Assembly: GCA_958510825.1 (NCBI GenBank)
Contig: OY294046.1
Coordinates: 45,427,794-45,491,793, forward strand
Reading direction: 5' to 3'
Length of the DNA stretch: 64,000 nt
From: Brachypterus glaber
Taxonomy: Eukaryota; Arthropoda; Insecta; Coleoptera; Kateretidae
Below the pieces are notes generated by a model. It was not told where the DNA came from. It did no database searches and saw only the letters and a list, made by a program, of their open reading frames with translations. The translations under genes and the position numbers were made by a program. Shown here piece after piece: positions 10,670 to 24,221 of the stretch (the stretch's first letter is position 1; every line of letters begins with the position of its first letter).

Positions 10670-11450
10670 AAATAATTATTTTTATTAAATAATGTAATTC
10701 TTACTATAAAAATTCAATTTTTGACAAATTTAAATTAATTAAATTAAAAGAAATATTTTTTCTACTACTGCTTTAGAATGTAAGCAAATACACACACTTT
10801 TCAAACACAGAATGAATCCATTCTAGCTCTAGATATGGTATGAATATTCCGTATCAAGTGTTAGAATGAGCACATGTAGTGCCATCTCTTGTTTATAAAA
10901 GTAAAGAAAACTGTAGCAAAATTAGCAAAAATATATATATTTTACCATGAAATATTGAATAATTTAATGCAATTTAAAGTTTTGCGTTAAATTACATTAG
11001 TTTTTCTCAATATTTGACCAGTTTTTTATCAATTTAGTTCAAAACATTAAACCTGCTCCCATCTATTGTTAAATATTTAAAGCTGATATATGTCACAACA
11101 ATCTGACATAACCTTCAATTTTTGCATTATAATTTGTAAATATGCGCTAAATTTAAACAAAAATCTTTTATAACTACTGATTTTATAAAATTATTAAATA
11201 ACGTTAATTGCTTTATTTAAAAATATGCGTTTTGTCACAAAAAACATTGTTTTTAACCTTGCCCGCAGTTTAAGCCATACAGTGTTTCACATTTGCAGTC
11301 GAAGAAAAATTATAGTCTACAACACGCATGGAATAGTCATTCCCCGCTCGCGGGACCGTCATACTCGCCTACCGGCTCGTTTGCCAAACTTTCCGCTCGA
11401 GCGGAATATTGTCTATTCCATACTAGTTATAGAATATACATATATATATA
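10670..11450. other. AT-rich interval with a short GC-richer foldback
   Basis: At about 11329-11419, ATGGAATAGTCATTCCCCGC and GCGGAATATTGTCTATTCCA form imperfect inverted arms around a GC-richer centre (GGACCGTCATACTCGCC), probably a ~90-bp MITE. A frame at 11225-11545 runs through it and on into the next transposon, so I do not accept it as a gene. Confidence 0.5.
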
Positions 11451-11452
11451 TA

Positions 11453-12153
11453 CAATGCGGTCCAAAAGTCACCCCCCCCCTCTTAACTTTTGAACGAGTT
11501 GAGATATCGATTTCAAATTTAGAACTCTTAAATAAGACAGCTTAAACTATCTTTAAGCATATATTTGATACTTTTATCTCTTAAAATGTGGGCAGGGAGG
11601 CCTGGGGGGAAACTTTTTTAAATGGAAAGGGGGGTCGTGTAATACATCATTTTAAAGCCTTTAAAATTCTCTATATAACCATACATTTTTAAATTTTTTA
11701 AACATGTCTTTTAAGGTTTTGATTTTTCAGTTTTTTGTGCTAAAAAAATAAATTTTTAAGTTTTCTTTTGTTAATTTTTATTTATGTCAACTAAAATTAG
11801 TTTAAAAGTATAATTTACTTTTTTTCATTATGAAATTAGGCATTTTTAAAGAAATTTTGACAAAAATACCCATTTTCAACCCTATTTTAAACCCAAAAAA
11901 AATGTTTAAAAAAAATAAAAAATATACAGTTAAATGCAGAATTTTATAAGCTTTAAAATGATGTATCACACGACCCACCTTTCCATTTAAAAAAATGTTG
12001 CCCCTTTCCCCCCTGCCCATATTTTAATAGCTAAAAGTATCAAATATATGCTTAAAGATAGTTTAAGTTGTCTTATTTAAGAGTTCCAAATTTAAAGTCG
12101 ATATCTAAACTCGTTCAAAAGTTAAGGGGGGGGGTGACTTTTGGACCGCTCTG
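11453..12153. mobile_element. GGTCC-family TA-flanked foldback MITE, copy 1
   Basis: Starts CAATGCGGTCCAAAAGTCAC and ends GACTTTTGGACCGCTCTG, with TA at each side. The inverted arms extend inwards for roughly 200 bp (GAGATATCGATTTCAAATTT; AAATATATGCTTAAAGATAG; GGGTCGTGTAATACATCATT). The AT-rich centre has no transposase. Other copies are at 28764-29480, 49067-49746 and a half copy at 53420-53839. Ends and TA duplication fit a Tc1/mariner-type parent. Confidence 0.92.
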
Positions 12154-12155
12154 TA

Positions 12156-13020
12156 TATATATGTATTATATTATACAAAGTAGAAGAATAAGTTTAAGAG
12201 CTTACTGCATTAAGTCAATATCTACTTACCACATTTTCGTGCCAGGGCATATGTGTGCTGTAGATATATAACTAGCTGTGTAAACTTTCGTTGAATAGAA
12301 TAAAAGCTTATTCTATTATAATTTGGGCTTTGAATTTTTATGGATATTAAAGCTTTTCTTATAATGCTATTGATAGGACAAATGTCCACTGTATCAAAGA
12401 ACATTTCCTCCAGTCAAAATCTGCCAAAACACAATAAAGTATAGAAAAGCAAAGTTTACTATAACAGGCTAAACACAGCTGCGGATGTTTAAATACCACA
12501 AGGTTACTATTTTGTGTAAAAAGATAAAAGGTTTAGAAAAAACATTTGTATACTTTGTTGCCGTATGGTATTTTCGTTTATTGGAACAAATTACCACAAA
12601 GTTTACCGCCCAGTATCTATCTTATACAGGGTGTATAAACGTATGGACTATATTCATTACCTTTAAACTAATTTTTTTTCTGATCGTATTATTACTATTT
12701 ACTAGATAATGATATATAGAATACACTATATTATGTTTTCTCAGAATTTTCTCAAATTTTATGATTTATTAGCATTCTATATGTTATTTACGCAATGACT
12801 TCATTTTACGTGTGTAAATATGGAATTTACGACATAAATACTCATATCTCACCAAGCACATAGGCCTACGTGGTAATTTACTAAAGATTTCCCAAAATTT
12901 TAGAACCACTCACTGTACCTTAAAATTTCTTTTCCGATAGGATTTTTACAAACTGGAATAGTCTACTAAATGATGTCATAACAGCTACAACCGTACACAC
13001 TTTTAAAACAGATACGATAG
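12156..13020. other. AT-rich interval, no gene seen
   Basis: Only short frames, the longest 74 codons at 12485-12709 with no recognisable domain. Small fragments such as TATACAGGGTGTATAAACG (~12621) resemble decayed ends of CAGGGTG-type elements. Confidence 0.45.
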
Positions 13021-13022
13021 AT

Positions 13023-13664
13023 ACAGGGTGATCAGTAACTGCTATGCCAAAATTTAAGAGTTTTCTACATCCAAAATATCAAAAAAAAGTTTCTATAAAG
13101 GTTGGTTCGGAAATCAGACCTAAGGGAGCTACCGCCCTTCGAAGATGACATATTGAATAGTGAACAAAAAAGCATCAATAAAATTTTAATGCTGCAGGGT
13201 GATTCTTCATTTAAAACTAAACAATAAAAGTATTCTTTACCAAAAAACCTAAATTTTATATTAAAGGAGTAATAGCCCATTAAAAACTAACGCTATTGGT
13301 GGTACAAAATGTTACTTCCTCTTAATTGCATTTTTTTTTAAATAGTTGCTCCTACAGTGTTACACTGTATGACATTTTATGTACTTTTACTCAAAGAATC
13401 AATATTTTTTACAAAAAATCCAAAAAAAAGTACAAAAAAAAGTTTGGGGCAAAAATGTGTTAAGCCTAATACATTTTTCCGTCTAGGGACGCCACTGGAT
13501 AAATTTAAAAAATAATTTAACTTAAACTTATTGCCCTTAATTATACTAGTATACATGCAAAAGCTCGTTGCTCTAGCTTAAAGGGTATTAGAGTTATTAA
13601 TTAAAAACCTTATTTTCAAAAATGGCAGAATAACCTCTTAAATTTTGGCATGCCAGTTATTGAT
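13023..13664. mobile_element. CAGGGTGAT-ended MITE, copy 1
   Basis: The left end reads ATCAGTAACTGCTATGCCAA then AATTTAAGAG; the reverse of the right end reads ATCAATAACTGGCATGCCAA then AATTTAAGAG, a ~30-bp inverted terminus. The interior is collinear with 24260-24805: ATTTTAATGCTGCAGG, ACAAAATGTTACTTCCTCTT, CATGCAAAAGCTCGT(T/C)GCTC. A third, diverged copy is at 52930-53403. No coding frame survives. Confidence 0.8.
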
Positions 13665-13833
13665 ATAGTTTGACACATGGATCTATGGCTACGGGAAATA
13701 TATTTGGAATGTGTGTGCAAGTGGGAGGCCAGATGTAGGCACGCACGCCTTATAACGCTCTTGACGAAAAGAATAGAGCGCGAATGATTACTCCCCCTTA
13801 CGTAGGATACTTTCTTTCATGCGGAGAACTATA
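13664..13833. repeat. 168-bp GC-richer dispersed element, copy 2
   Basis: Direct copy of 4080-4247. It abuts the right end of the preceding MITE exactly at the TATAGTT terminus, which supports the boundary. The CGCTCT...AGAGCG hairpin is preserved although the loop has changed (GATGGAAAG versus GACGAAAAG). Confidence 0.78.
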
Positions 13834-15910
13834 TGACCAATGTGCTCATTTGCATATGTTTATTGTAAATTTTTGTTTATTAGTTATAATTTTGTTTGAT
13901 ATAACTTGAGCTATAATAGGTACTATAACTTTGATCTAAACCAAGTAATTATAGTAATATAATACTTTTTATTCACCCTGTATATGGTTTGTTTTATGCA
14001 GAATAGGTGACAAACTTTCTATTCCGAAGAATCTTTATTACCCTCAGGTATATTTTGTGTATAGTGACAATCAAAAAATTAATAGGCGATACCTCTTACA
14101 TGTTGGCCGACATGGTGGTCGACAGTTGGTTTTTGATGCAACATGATCTTTCATGGTAAACAAATTGACAGAGAAATATGGTTTCGAAAACCTTAAAAAA
14201 TTGAACGCCAAATCTTGTAGCGAAGATTCATTTTCCATGGGGTCTACCCTATAGATAACAGTTTACCTTTAACCGAGCTATTTACGCTGATTTGAAAAAT
14301 ATGAAATTTTACGGGTGAAAACACCAGTTATTAAAATCGACAGAAAAATCAATTTTTTTGTTGCATTTTTGGCTTAAGAATGTCATTAAAAGTCGAGAAA
14401 ATGTGAAAAAAGTGGGTGTTAAAAAAATATCTGTCTGTCTGTCGGTCTGTATGTAAACCTTATAACTTTTTCACGGAATGCCCGATTTGAAAAAGTCTTT
14501 CACCAAATGATTCAGAACCTTTTCTATTTGCATCACATCAAATATGGTTAATATTAGCGTAGGGCAAAATTGGCAAAATTGACAAAAAATATAATTTTTA
14601 GCGATATCTTACTTATTATTTATAGTGGGACATTTTTTGCATAAATAAAAATAATGTTAAATTCCCTACAAAGACATATCGTAGGACCATTAGTTTCCGA
14701 GATATAGGCATTTTAATAAATTTTTATTTATTTTTACATATTTAATTAGATGTCAAATTTGACACTAGTAAAATTTCAATTCTTCTTTTAATAAATTTCT
14801 GATAATGATGCTGCCAAAAACACAATCCGATAAATCTACAAAGAAAAAACAAAAGGAAATGGTCCAAAACTACAGGAAAAGTGAAGTCAGTTTGATATCT
14901 TATTTTATAAACTTCCTCATTTTTCCACCCGTCTAGAAAAGGTTCCCCATTTTTAAAATTTAATTTTGTAAAATAGCAGAGTATTGGGAGGGAGGCAAAC
15001 GTGTGGCTGCAGAATTCCAACTTAACAAAAAACTATCCGATCCTGGTAGTTTACAACAAAAAATCGTTTGGCAATGACTTTGTAAAAAAATATATATAAA
15101 AGTAACAATAAAATATAATATAAAAGAAGTTAAATTCCAATTGTTTCGTCGAACAGACAATAGGAAAATTTTAATTAAATTTAATTAAATTTCATTTAAA
15201 AAAAAAACTTATTTTTATTGCAATCATTTCTTCACGACTCGTTCTTTCCGATAAATTGGAAAAAAATGCCTTGTTATTTAATAAGATTACAAATAATTTC
15301 AATCAGGTTGATGACAATTCTCAAGGCTGAAAATCTTCTTTTCTAAAGTAGTGCAATCCAAAAGTAAATTGTCTTTTTTTATAACGAGAGAATAGTTTTC
15401 TGTGTATTCTTTTATTATGCCTTCTCAACCATGTAGCATGAAGAGTATACCCGTGGGTTCACTTTAAAATTTCTGAAAATATTTAATAATGTTCTAATAA
15501 TCAAAAATATTGGCAACATAATAAGTATGTAAATGCGTAGGTAAAAAATTTAAATATTAGCATTTGTGGTCCAATAAATGAAAAGCAGTTTTTAAGGATG
15601 CATAAATTTCTATAATAAGAACCAGTAAAAATATATAATTTTTATCCTGTCAACCGTTTAATTTACAGTGATAAATATGCTAGAAACATTTTTCCAGCGA
15701 TAAATTTTATAGGATTCAGTATCTTTATCCTTAACGCTAAAATCAACTCGAGGTAGATATTTTGTCCTATGTCGTCGTTTGTTTTCCCTCGAGTTTGTTT
15801 GTTCTTAGATTAAAAAAAATCGAATCAAGAATGTAGAAAAAAGCTGCTCTAGCTTAGCTGTCACAGTTTTTTCATATTCTTGATTCTGAAATTTTTACCA
15901 TAACAACCAA
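13834..15910. other. AT-rich interval with one TCTGTC-repeat relic
   Basis: At about 14425-14560 a short (CTGT)n tract is followed by AACTTTTTCACGGAATGCCC and a body different from the other TCTGTC copies. The 92-codon minus-strand frame at 14742-15020 and the 66-codon frame overlapping it have no recognisable features. Otherwise nothing is seen. Confidence 0.45.
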
Positions 15911-16063
15911 GGGGATGTTCAAGTATTACGTAACGCTCCTAGGGGGGTGGCGGTCATTTTGGAGTGTTACGCCCATGTTAATGGTGTAGGAAAATAGCTT
16001 TACAGGGGGGGGGGGGGTGAAAAATGATCAAAATTTGCGTTACGTAATACTTGAACGTTCCCC
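15911..16063. mobile_element. MITE with GTTCAAGTATTACGTAACGC ends, copy 1
   Basis: The left end GGGGATGTTCAAGTATTACG runs on into TAACGC; the right end is GCGTTACGTAATACTTGAAC then GTTCCCC, giving a ~27-bp near-perfect inverted repeat around 153 bp. The centre holds G-runs, one of ~12. CAAG flanks both sides and could be the target-site duplication. The second family member at 38462-38709 shares the ends but not the interior. Confidence 0.88.
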
Positions 16064-16301
16064 AAGCTTTCAGAAAAAGAAACTTTATACGATAAAATAT
16101 CTACCTCTTGTTAGAGTGCCTTAAAGTGACGTTTTCTGTCAAAAAAAGAGCGGAGACAAAAAATCTGGTAACAATTAATACTAGATGTCATACATTACTT
16201 TGGCCACCACGCCAAAATAAAATGAAGTTATCCACGCCACATGTTTTTATAATTTAAAACGAAAAAGGTTTGCTATGACTTTTTTTACATTTATTAATAA
16301 T

Positions 16302-16789
16302 ATTTATCCAATACATACAGATAATAAGACAATTACCAGCTTTATTTTAAATAGATAAAACCTTGTATGGCACTCATGGGTAAACCGATATTGCCCTCTC
16401 GAAAATTAACCTGCTTGGCTGACGTCAGGTTAATTTTCTCATGGGCAATATGTTACTTTACCCACTAGTACCATAATAGTTATTTATGGTACTAGTGGGT
16501 AAAGTAAGATATTGCCCATGAGAAAATTAACCTGCGAGGCGTCAGCCAAGCAGGTTAATTTTCGAGAGTGCCATACAAGGTTTTATCCAATAAATAGCTT
16601 AGGAATTCATATTTTTATTAAACAATTTAGTGACATTTACAACAAAATAATTTGACAAGTGACAGTTGAGTGGGTAAAATAAATAATTATCTACTCAATA
16701 AAGTAAAAGCCACGCGGGGGTTATTATTGAGTTTATCTATTTAAAATAAAGCTAGTAATTGTCTTATTATCTGTATGTATTGGATAAAT
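16302..16789. mobile_element. Multi-level foldback element with hairpins inside arms
   Basis: Outer arms (ATTTATCCAATACATACAGA, then TAATAAGACAATTA, then AGCTTTATTTTAAATAGAT) pair between 16302-16360 and ~16736-16789. Inside, 16357-16476 and 16484-16585 form a second palindrome starting TAAAACCTTGTATGGC and meeting at ACCATAA/TTATGGT. Each inner arm contains its own hairpin, AAAATTAACCTG...CAGGTTAATTTT. A rearranged relative is inserted at about 44635-44932. No coding sequence. Confidence 0.85.
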
Positions 16790-16927
16790 AACTATTATTG
16801 AAAGTTAAAGCTAAAATTATTTGCGTATTAAATTAGAGCACGTCAAATGCTATCCTATAAGAAAAATACGTAAAACGTGTTACTCCAGTAAACACTTAAA
16901 AACATACGCATATTTGCTTATGATTAA

Positions 16928-17426
16928 CCCTTTAGGTGTCTTTGGGATAGTATTTTCCCACTGACTTTATATTCCTTCCACAATTGTGCCCAGTGATGAA
17001 ATCTATTCCCTTAATTATTTTATATTAGTACTATATTGCTGATATATGTTAAAGACTCTGCGACATGCGCATGCCACTCAATCGGTAATAGGTGGGAAGA
17101 TATAATCCCAGTGGTCTACAAGAAACACTAACTTTCCATAGACAAGTTATGAAATGAAAAAAAGTAGTTTTTTTTTTAATTTAATGGAAAAGGTTAAAAA
17201 ATCATTACTTAAGTACTAAGATATATGTATATTTACTTTACAAACTTAGCGTGAGAAAATATATTTCATTTCATATTTAACTTAGTAACAGCAAGAAATG
17301 CCAAAAAATTATTAAACAGCATATTAATAAAATAAAAGCGGTTTTGTTCTAAAAATATACATTTTAATAAAACGCAATTGTTAAAATTAGCCTAACATAA
17401 CGCTTTACCTCTTGCGCCCTAAAGGG
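16928..17426. mobile_element. piggyBac-type MITE, TTAA-flanked
   Basis: TTAA (16924-16927) is followed by CCCTTTAGG, and the right end CCTAAAGGG is followed by TTAA (17427-17430). TTAA target sites with CCC starts are the signature of piggyBac elements. The 499-bp interior has no frame. A related copy lies inverted at 37327-37822, with shared blocks such as CGTGAGAAAATATATTTCAT and GATTGAGTGGCATGCG (reverse strand). Confidence 0.85.
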
Positions 17427-17430
17427 TTAA

Positions 17431-18160
17431 TAACCTTAAGATTTAATTTTTACAGGTTTTATAGACTAGAAAGAAAACTAGAAGAGAAACTTGATTAGGG
17501 ATCTGGCTAATTATCTCACTGAGAAAAGGCCATAAAGAAGGAAGAAGAGAAACGACAGAAAATCACATTAAGGCACTCTACCTGTTGTTGATTTGCCATT
17601 TTTGAAGGTAAGTAAGGGAAAAATACTAAACTATGAGAAGTATACTACGGGAAGCGACGCATTATATATCTTCTTTGCTTGTTTTTTAAATATTGTCTTG
17701 CCGTTGATGGATATTTCGCATTCCAAATCAGTTTTTATTCTGCCGTTTTTTTATGCTTCTTTGCTTCGTGATAATCTACTTAAGAGTTGACGTTAATCCC
17801 TTCTACAGGTGTCTTCTTCGCAAAAATGTGCGCTTGTTTTTCTTTTCTGTTTCCTGTCCTGGCCATTATTTGTCTTTTTTTTCTGCACAAGAGCCATTTA
17901 TCTCATTACATGAATCACGAGAAATTGTTAGATAAATTTTACATGAAATAAATTAAACCACTTTGTAGAAATAAACAACTTGGCTTTAACTTAGAATCTG
18001 GTTCTTTAAATTCATGATAACTTTAGAAACTTCTGAATACAATTCTGGAATTGATAATAAGGTATCTTAATTTAAGAATGTTTTCCTAACCTGGGAAAAA
18101 AAATTTCAAATGGAAAACAAAAATGACCTTAAACAATATCCTTTAAACTGAAATTTACTG
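17431..18160. other. No gene seen
   Basis: Two overlapping short frames (17593-17790 and 17753-17935) are hydrophobic and Phe-rich, which is what an AT-rich background gives. No element ends were found. Confidence 0.4.
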
Positions 18161-18337
18161 CAAGAGAGTAAATTAAAAATCGCACAGTAAATATTTTTAC
18201 AACAGGTTTGAATAGTATATGTTTGTGTATAGAATATAGTTACGTTTTATAAAATAAACTACGCAGTATATTCGCATATCCAATATTCGAATCTGTTTTG
18301 AAAATATTCACTGTGCGATTTTTAATTTACTATCTTG
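18161..18337. mobile_element. 177-bp MITE, CAAGA...TCTTG ends
   Basis: CAAGAGAGTAAATTAAAAAT then CGCACAGTAAATATTTT pairs with the reverse of AAAATATTCACTGTGCGATT then TTTAATTTACTATCTTG. Arms are ~37 bp with two or three differences. The centre is unrelated AT-rich sequence. Confidence 0.85.
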
Positions 18338-18756
18338 CTTGATGAAACAGACCATAGACATGAATTAAAGATAGGGTATCTCAACCTAAGAGTCCAAACT
18401 TTAAATGTGGTTTACAAATATCCTTGATTTGGGTAAGCAATATTCAAGGGTAATATGCTTTGCAAGCTGGATATTGATAATTTTGTTTTGGTATATTGAA
18501 AACAATTTACTTAAAAGTATTTCGAATGCATGATATGCACGAGAACCATTTTCTTAACTTAAACCGTGCTACTTACCACTAGATTTTTCAGCTCAATAAA
18601 AACTTTCATATATTTATATCAAGTAAAGACCAAGAAGAATGATTTCTTTAGTAGATCTTTGCATTATTATTACTACTACTGTCTCATATAGAGCCATTAA
18701 TCAAATATAGAACTGTTGGAAAAGTCTGTAATAACTTGGAGTTACAAATACAGCCT

Positions 18757-19335
18757 GTTTCAGAACTCGCCTACAGAAATTTGGGGGTATATTAAAAACC
18801 CTTTGGAAAATATGAAAAAAATGTAAATAAAAATCCATCTTCGTTCAATTCAAAAATAAGAACGCTTTAAGTGGACCAATACTGTTTCTGATGTTAAATT
18901 ACCTTTAAAAGTTGAATTTGTAGCTATGGAAGCAAATTTAATTATTGCAGGTACATATTCTGTAGGTTGACATAGTGATTAATGTGACATAAATATTTAT
19001 TAATGTCAAAAAAACATCGCCGGATGGAGTGACGCTATAAAAATAGAATATTTGATAGCTTCTGTCGGTTTTGTAAAAATATAATAACCTAAAAAGATTC
19101 TAAAGTTGAAAGTGTCAAACAATGCACGCGTCAATAATTGCAAGTCCAAACCATAGTTACTAATAAGTAGGGAAAAATTAATTTCTAGGTAATTTAACAT
19201 CAGCAACAGGATTGGTCAGATTAAATAGCTTCCTTTTTAATTAGTATTAAAGACGGATTTTTTATGAAATTTTTTTCATATTTTCCAAAGGGTTTTTAAT
19301 ATACCCTCAAATTTTTGTACGCGAATTCTGGAATA
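18757..19335. mobile_element. ~580-bp MITE with ~70-bp inverted arms
   Basis: The left arm contains AAATTTGGGGGTATATTAAA then AACCCTTTGGAAAATATG; the right arm has the reverse complement at ~19270-19335, ending GCGAATTCTGGAA. The interior, including a 66-codon minus frame, is not recognisable. Confidence 0.78.
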
Positions 19336-22300
19336 AAGAATAAGAATAAAGATTTTCAATTAGAAAATTCTTTTTTTATGTGTAAGTAGCGTTTTTCATA
19401 AAAGAATTAATAAAACATCTTCCCATATTGAAATGCAAAACGAGCTTGCTAACCTGTAAACCAGCACGAAGCATCTAATTTCAAATGTACATACTCGAAG
19501 TATGTATGATACTCCCATTGAGGTTATGTCATGCACATATTGCGGCGTCCGTTTTATATTCGTATTTAATGGTAATCGGGCATCCGGAAAAATAAAACTG
19601 ATGCAATTACAATTAATTCAGCTAATGTCAGACCAAACCGCGGCCATGTCCCGACACATCGGCTAACTAGATGACACGTACTTTATAATTGAATCGCATT
19701 ACACAAATAGTAATAACAATATTTCAAGTTCTCAACGGTGCTCGACTATGTACAGGAAATATTGCAGAAGATTTATGTTTTAGCGGAAAAAATCTAATTA
19801 AATTATTTTCGTGTTTTCAAGTTTATTTCTACCAAAGAAAATAGTTGAAATACCTTTCTTTGCTCTTGGACAAGGCTTAGTAAGCACAACAGTGAGAAAT
19901 GGAAAATCGGAACCTTTACAACAAGTAAAATAAACACGGATATATCTATTTACATTTCGATTCATTAATTAATTACAATGGTACCTACATATAAACCTCT
20001 CTAATTTTTAATCTCGTAGTAATAAAAGCATATTTTACTCCCTGTTTTAGGATAAACTAAAATATTTGATTACCTATCCCCTATCGCACGAAAAGGTTTT
20101 TCACTGTCTTGTGAAAAATCGTATTGGCCAATCAGAGATCGCCTTTCTCTGACGTCTCCTCATTACATATTTGTTCTTTACAGACCTATAGCATACTTAC
20201 GATATGTATGCATGAAATATAACCGTTCTCTCTTTTGTTTATTTTGCACGAATGTGAATTATGGCAACAACAGTGATGGACATTTTTAAGCTTCTCCAAC
20301 CGTATAATTTTCGTTTTAAATTGAAGCCTGCCTTCTTTTTCGTTTTACACGATACATTTTTTTCCTTGGTCTTCGTACGAGGGTTACTCAATGTAACATT
20401 ACACGTTACCTCGGTAAAGAGCGATGAAAGTTGTCAAAAACAATATTAATAAATAGATTTCATAATAAACTTGCATCTTTAAGTGGCCAGCAAAGTTACC
20501 TGATTTGAAACCATTCGATTTATTTCGTTTTAATTTAAGCCTCTCTTTTCATGCGGACTTTATGATAAAATAGTTTCCCAACTGGTAAATCTAGGGGTAC
20601 GTAAGTAACATTTTTATACGATTTAGATAAAAACGATCAAAGTGTCGCATGAATTATTAACGTTACAGATTTTCTAATAAAAGTGTCTCTAAGTGGCCAA
20701 AGTCTCATGATGTGTCACTATTTGATTTTTTTCGTATGTTAAAACAGCTAGGTTTGCAGCTACAAAACTATATCTGTTGAGTCTGAGATGGATTTGGATT
20801 CAATCAAGCCTTATTTAAAACCTATCATTGACAACTGACGATGTATTTAAAGTTACTCTATCTAGCGGTTTCAGATAGAATGACTGTAGAATCTACAGTG
20901 TAGATGTATTAGCAAATAAAAAGCCCTCGTATTTCTCCCTCGTTTATTTGCTTAACTACGCATAGTAATTTTCAGAATTATTTATTCTGTAATAATTATA
21001 TAAAGACGAAACGAGGATTGAAATAAGTAAGGGACATGCCGAAACTTAATCATATACAAGTTATAGCTTGTAAATAAATAATCTGAGATGTATGGAAAGT
21101 ACTGTTATGTATTATTAATTTTCTGATTCGTAAACTCTTCGTGCTTTTTTTATTTTAGAAAGAAACAGCACCTATAGCAATTTTTTTCCAAATGATAACG
21201 CGTTACCACACTTAATTCTTTCGCGTCCAGGCTGAATAGTTCGCCAATATTCACTCTAAAGTACGTCAATCTTTTAGTAGTATTAACTGTAATAATTAAA
21301 GCAAATTCACCATGTCAAAATGTGAATTTACAATATTTTTTAAATTAACCTCAATATTACTCGGTTTAGTAAAATCTCAACTCTTTTCCTGTCGGTACAA
21401 TAATTTTGCATTAAAATTCATGCATGTGGTCCAAAAATCCGACACTTACAGACAGTTCCGAAAATTACCATAATTATAGCTTACATTCTACAAAAGATAG
21501 CAGTAAAATTACCAAAATAAAAATTCACATTTTTACAGATAACAGTGAATTTACAGTACTGAATTAAATTTACCACTTTCTTTGCTGGTAACATATGACC
21601 TACTTTATTTGCTGTGAAATTACCATATTTTGATTTATAGTGTTTCTCTTTGCTTTATTTTCTTCTTCCAAATTAAAACTAAGAAATGCATATAGATTTT
21701 TGGACCACCCTAGATCGCTAAACGTTATGATACCAGATTGGATATGTGACCACCTTAATCTTAATTAATCTTTATGAATAGTTTTGCCAGTCACGTGCCA
21801 AAATTTTAGAAGAAATCATAGGAAACTAAAAAATATGCTTTTTATCTTTCAGGTTTTGAAAAATACTATTCACTATTAAAGTGATAGTAACGAGTATTCT
21901 TTAGAAAGTGAGGCACTATATTTTATTACTGTTTATTTACTTTTGCGATTCTTTTTGTAGAACTTTGGGCTTTATTAAAAACTTCGACTGTCTGAAAGGT
22001 TCACTGCACCTTATTGAATACGGAGTAATGTATTGGAGCCAATAAATCCAATCAAATTGATATTTGTTTCGGTATTAATCAAAATATTTTTATTAATGAT
22101 GTTGTTAAAAAATCATAGTCAAATTTACATTTACATTACAATGTATTTACGATGTATGGCAAAAAAAATAATAATAAAATAAAATACAATCTGCATAGAA
22201 TAAAAAAAATTAACTTTTAGGATTATCAAGTAAAATTGAATTTTGTTATGCATTAATATGTTAACCCACATTGTAAGATGACAGTAAGTAGTTGAACGTT

Positions 22301-24221
22301 CTCCTTAATATATTTTAAACGTTTTAACTAAAAACACTTAAAATTTAGAGTTTGATTTACTATACATAACATGTACAAAATTCTTTAATTAGGCTTTTCT
22401 CGAAATTTTTACAACTGAAGCTCCAAGGGTTCAAGCAAGGGCAAGGGAAAAATTTACTTTGGCTTTGGCTTTGGGTAATAAAAGAAATTTATCAGATGTT
22501 TTCAGAGATTCTCTAAGAACATCTTGAATAAAAACCGGCCCTTAATGTTACAAAGTACGCTCTTGAGTGAACTGGATTTGGGTGTCAAATTTAACACTTA
22601 ATTTCTTGGTAATTAATTGCCTAACATCTGATGTCTTAAATCATATACAAACAAGAAAATATAAAATTTTGCACATGGAATAGGCGTGCTCCAGATGTTT
22701 ATTTTTAAAAGCATTTTCTTGTTGAAGTTTATATTTAGGGAGAAAGAATACCTAATAAATTCTTTCTGGGGACTAACAAATCTGTTTCCGCTGCTCTGTT
22801 TTTGATTTACTTTTCGGTTCCCTCTTTATATATATTGGGTTATTAGTTTAGCTAATTACTTTAATTTGTTTACAAATATACAAACATAAATATGTACACT
22901 TCCATGTGAAAATGTCCACCTGAAATAAATTTTCTGACTCACACTGTTTAAGAATTTATCTGACGTTATCCTAGGATAATTCCTACTTTCATATGGACAG
23001 GTTGACATCTAAATGGACAGGTTTCTAATGTCACATTTTAATATAGTTAAATTTTTTAATTTGACTATATCGGAGAATATAAAAAAGGAGGGCCTCGTAA
23101 ACGGTGAAAGATACGCGATCAACAAAACGAAACTAAATGAAGCTTCTCTAAGCCAACTATTAAGTAAATGAAAAACATGCGAAACTATATTCATCTTTAT
23201 TTTAAAGATGAATATGTTTTGTCGTCGTTTAATTTTTCTTATCTTGCCTCGTATCTCGCTTATTTCCAAAAATAGTTAAATGGGCTTTTTTATATATTTC
23301 AGAATTTATTCCGTAGATTTTGAAAAATCCACTGCCATCTGCTGTTATCTTCAAAAATATTGTATCGGAGTCAGGTCACTAATGAATATTATAAATGGGA
23401 TGGGTCCCAGAACCGAACCCAAAAGTCCTCACACTTATTGTTGTTCTAGGACCTATTATTGTAGCATTTAATTAATACTTTAATATTTTAAAAAATCGCT
23501 TAATATCTACAATGATTTTACCGAGAGAATCGGTGATGTATTTATAAATTTTAACCGGAAACTTGAAACGTTTTTTGATGGAACTCCACGTATAGTTTCA
23601 TAATAGGACGTGTCATAATCAAACACAAGTGTCCATAGATCTAGACGCCCTGAAATCTAATCTGTTTTACGTTTTCTTAATTTAAAGATCCTGTACGACG
23701 AGCAGTGTGCGTGGATATTTTAAGACGCCATGTGTGACATGTGCATATCTTATAAGAACGACAAAAATATTCTGCAATACGTGACTTTATATTTATTTTT
23801 AAGTTAGTAAATAAAAATATTTGTGTTATAAACAAAAAATCATCCCTCAAGTAAAGAAAGCGCTGTACCTAGGTTCATGCTAAATAAAGCTTTTTTTTCT
23901 TTGTCAAATTACCAGCAGATTCACCGGTGGATCAAGACCAAAATTTGGTAATGAAACAGAAATAGTGACACGTACAGAATCTATGACTGTATGACGAGCT
24001 ATTTGGGTCTTGGCACTCTGGACTTTTTAGCACCTTATCGTTTCTCGTGTAATATAACCCAACTCTCGAGAAACGACAGAAGCGATTTAAATGTACATTC
24101 ATAAAATTTAAAAAAATACATTTTTATTTCGATATTTCTTTATTTTTTGGTCACTACTGCCTAAAATATTACTTAAAAGAACATTTGCATACATATTTCA
24201 AAGAAATCTCTGGAACATATA
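19336..24221. other. 4.9 kb interval, no gene or clear element
   Basis: Short frames only (62-86 codons). A region at ~21270-21640 is rich in AATTTAC/GTAAATT motifs in both directions and may be a decayed CACTGTAAAA-type element. Nothing with defined ends, RNA gene features or coding signal is seen. This is the longest stretch of the window without a definable element and could hold regulatory DNA. Confidence 0.4.
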
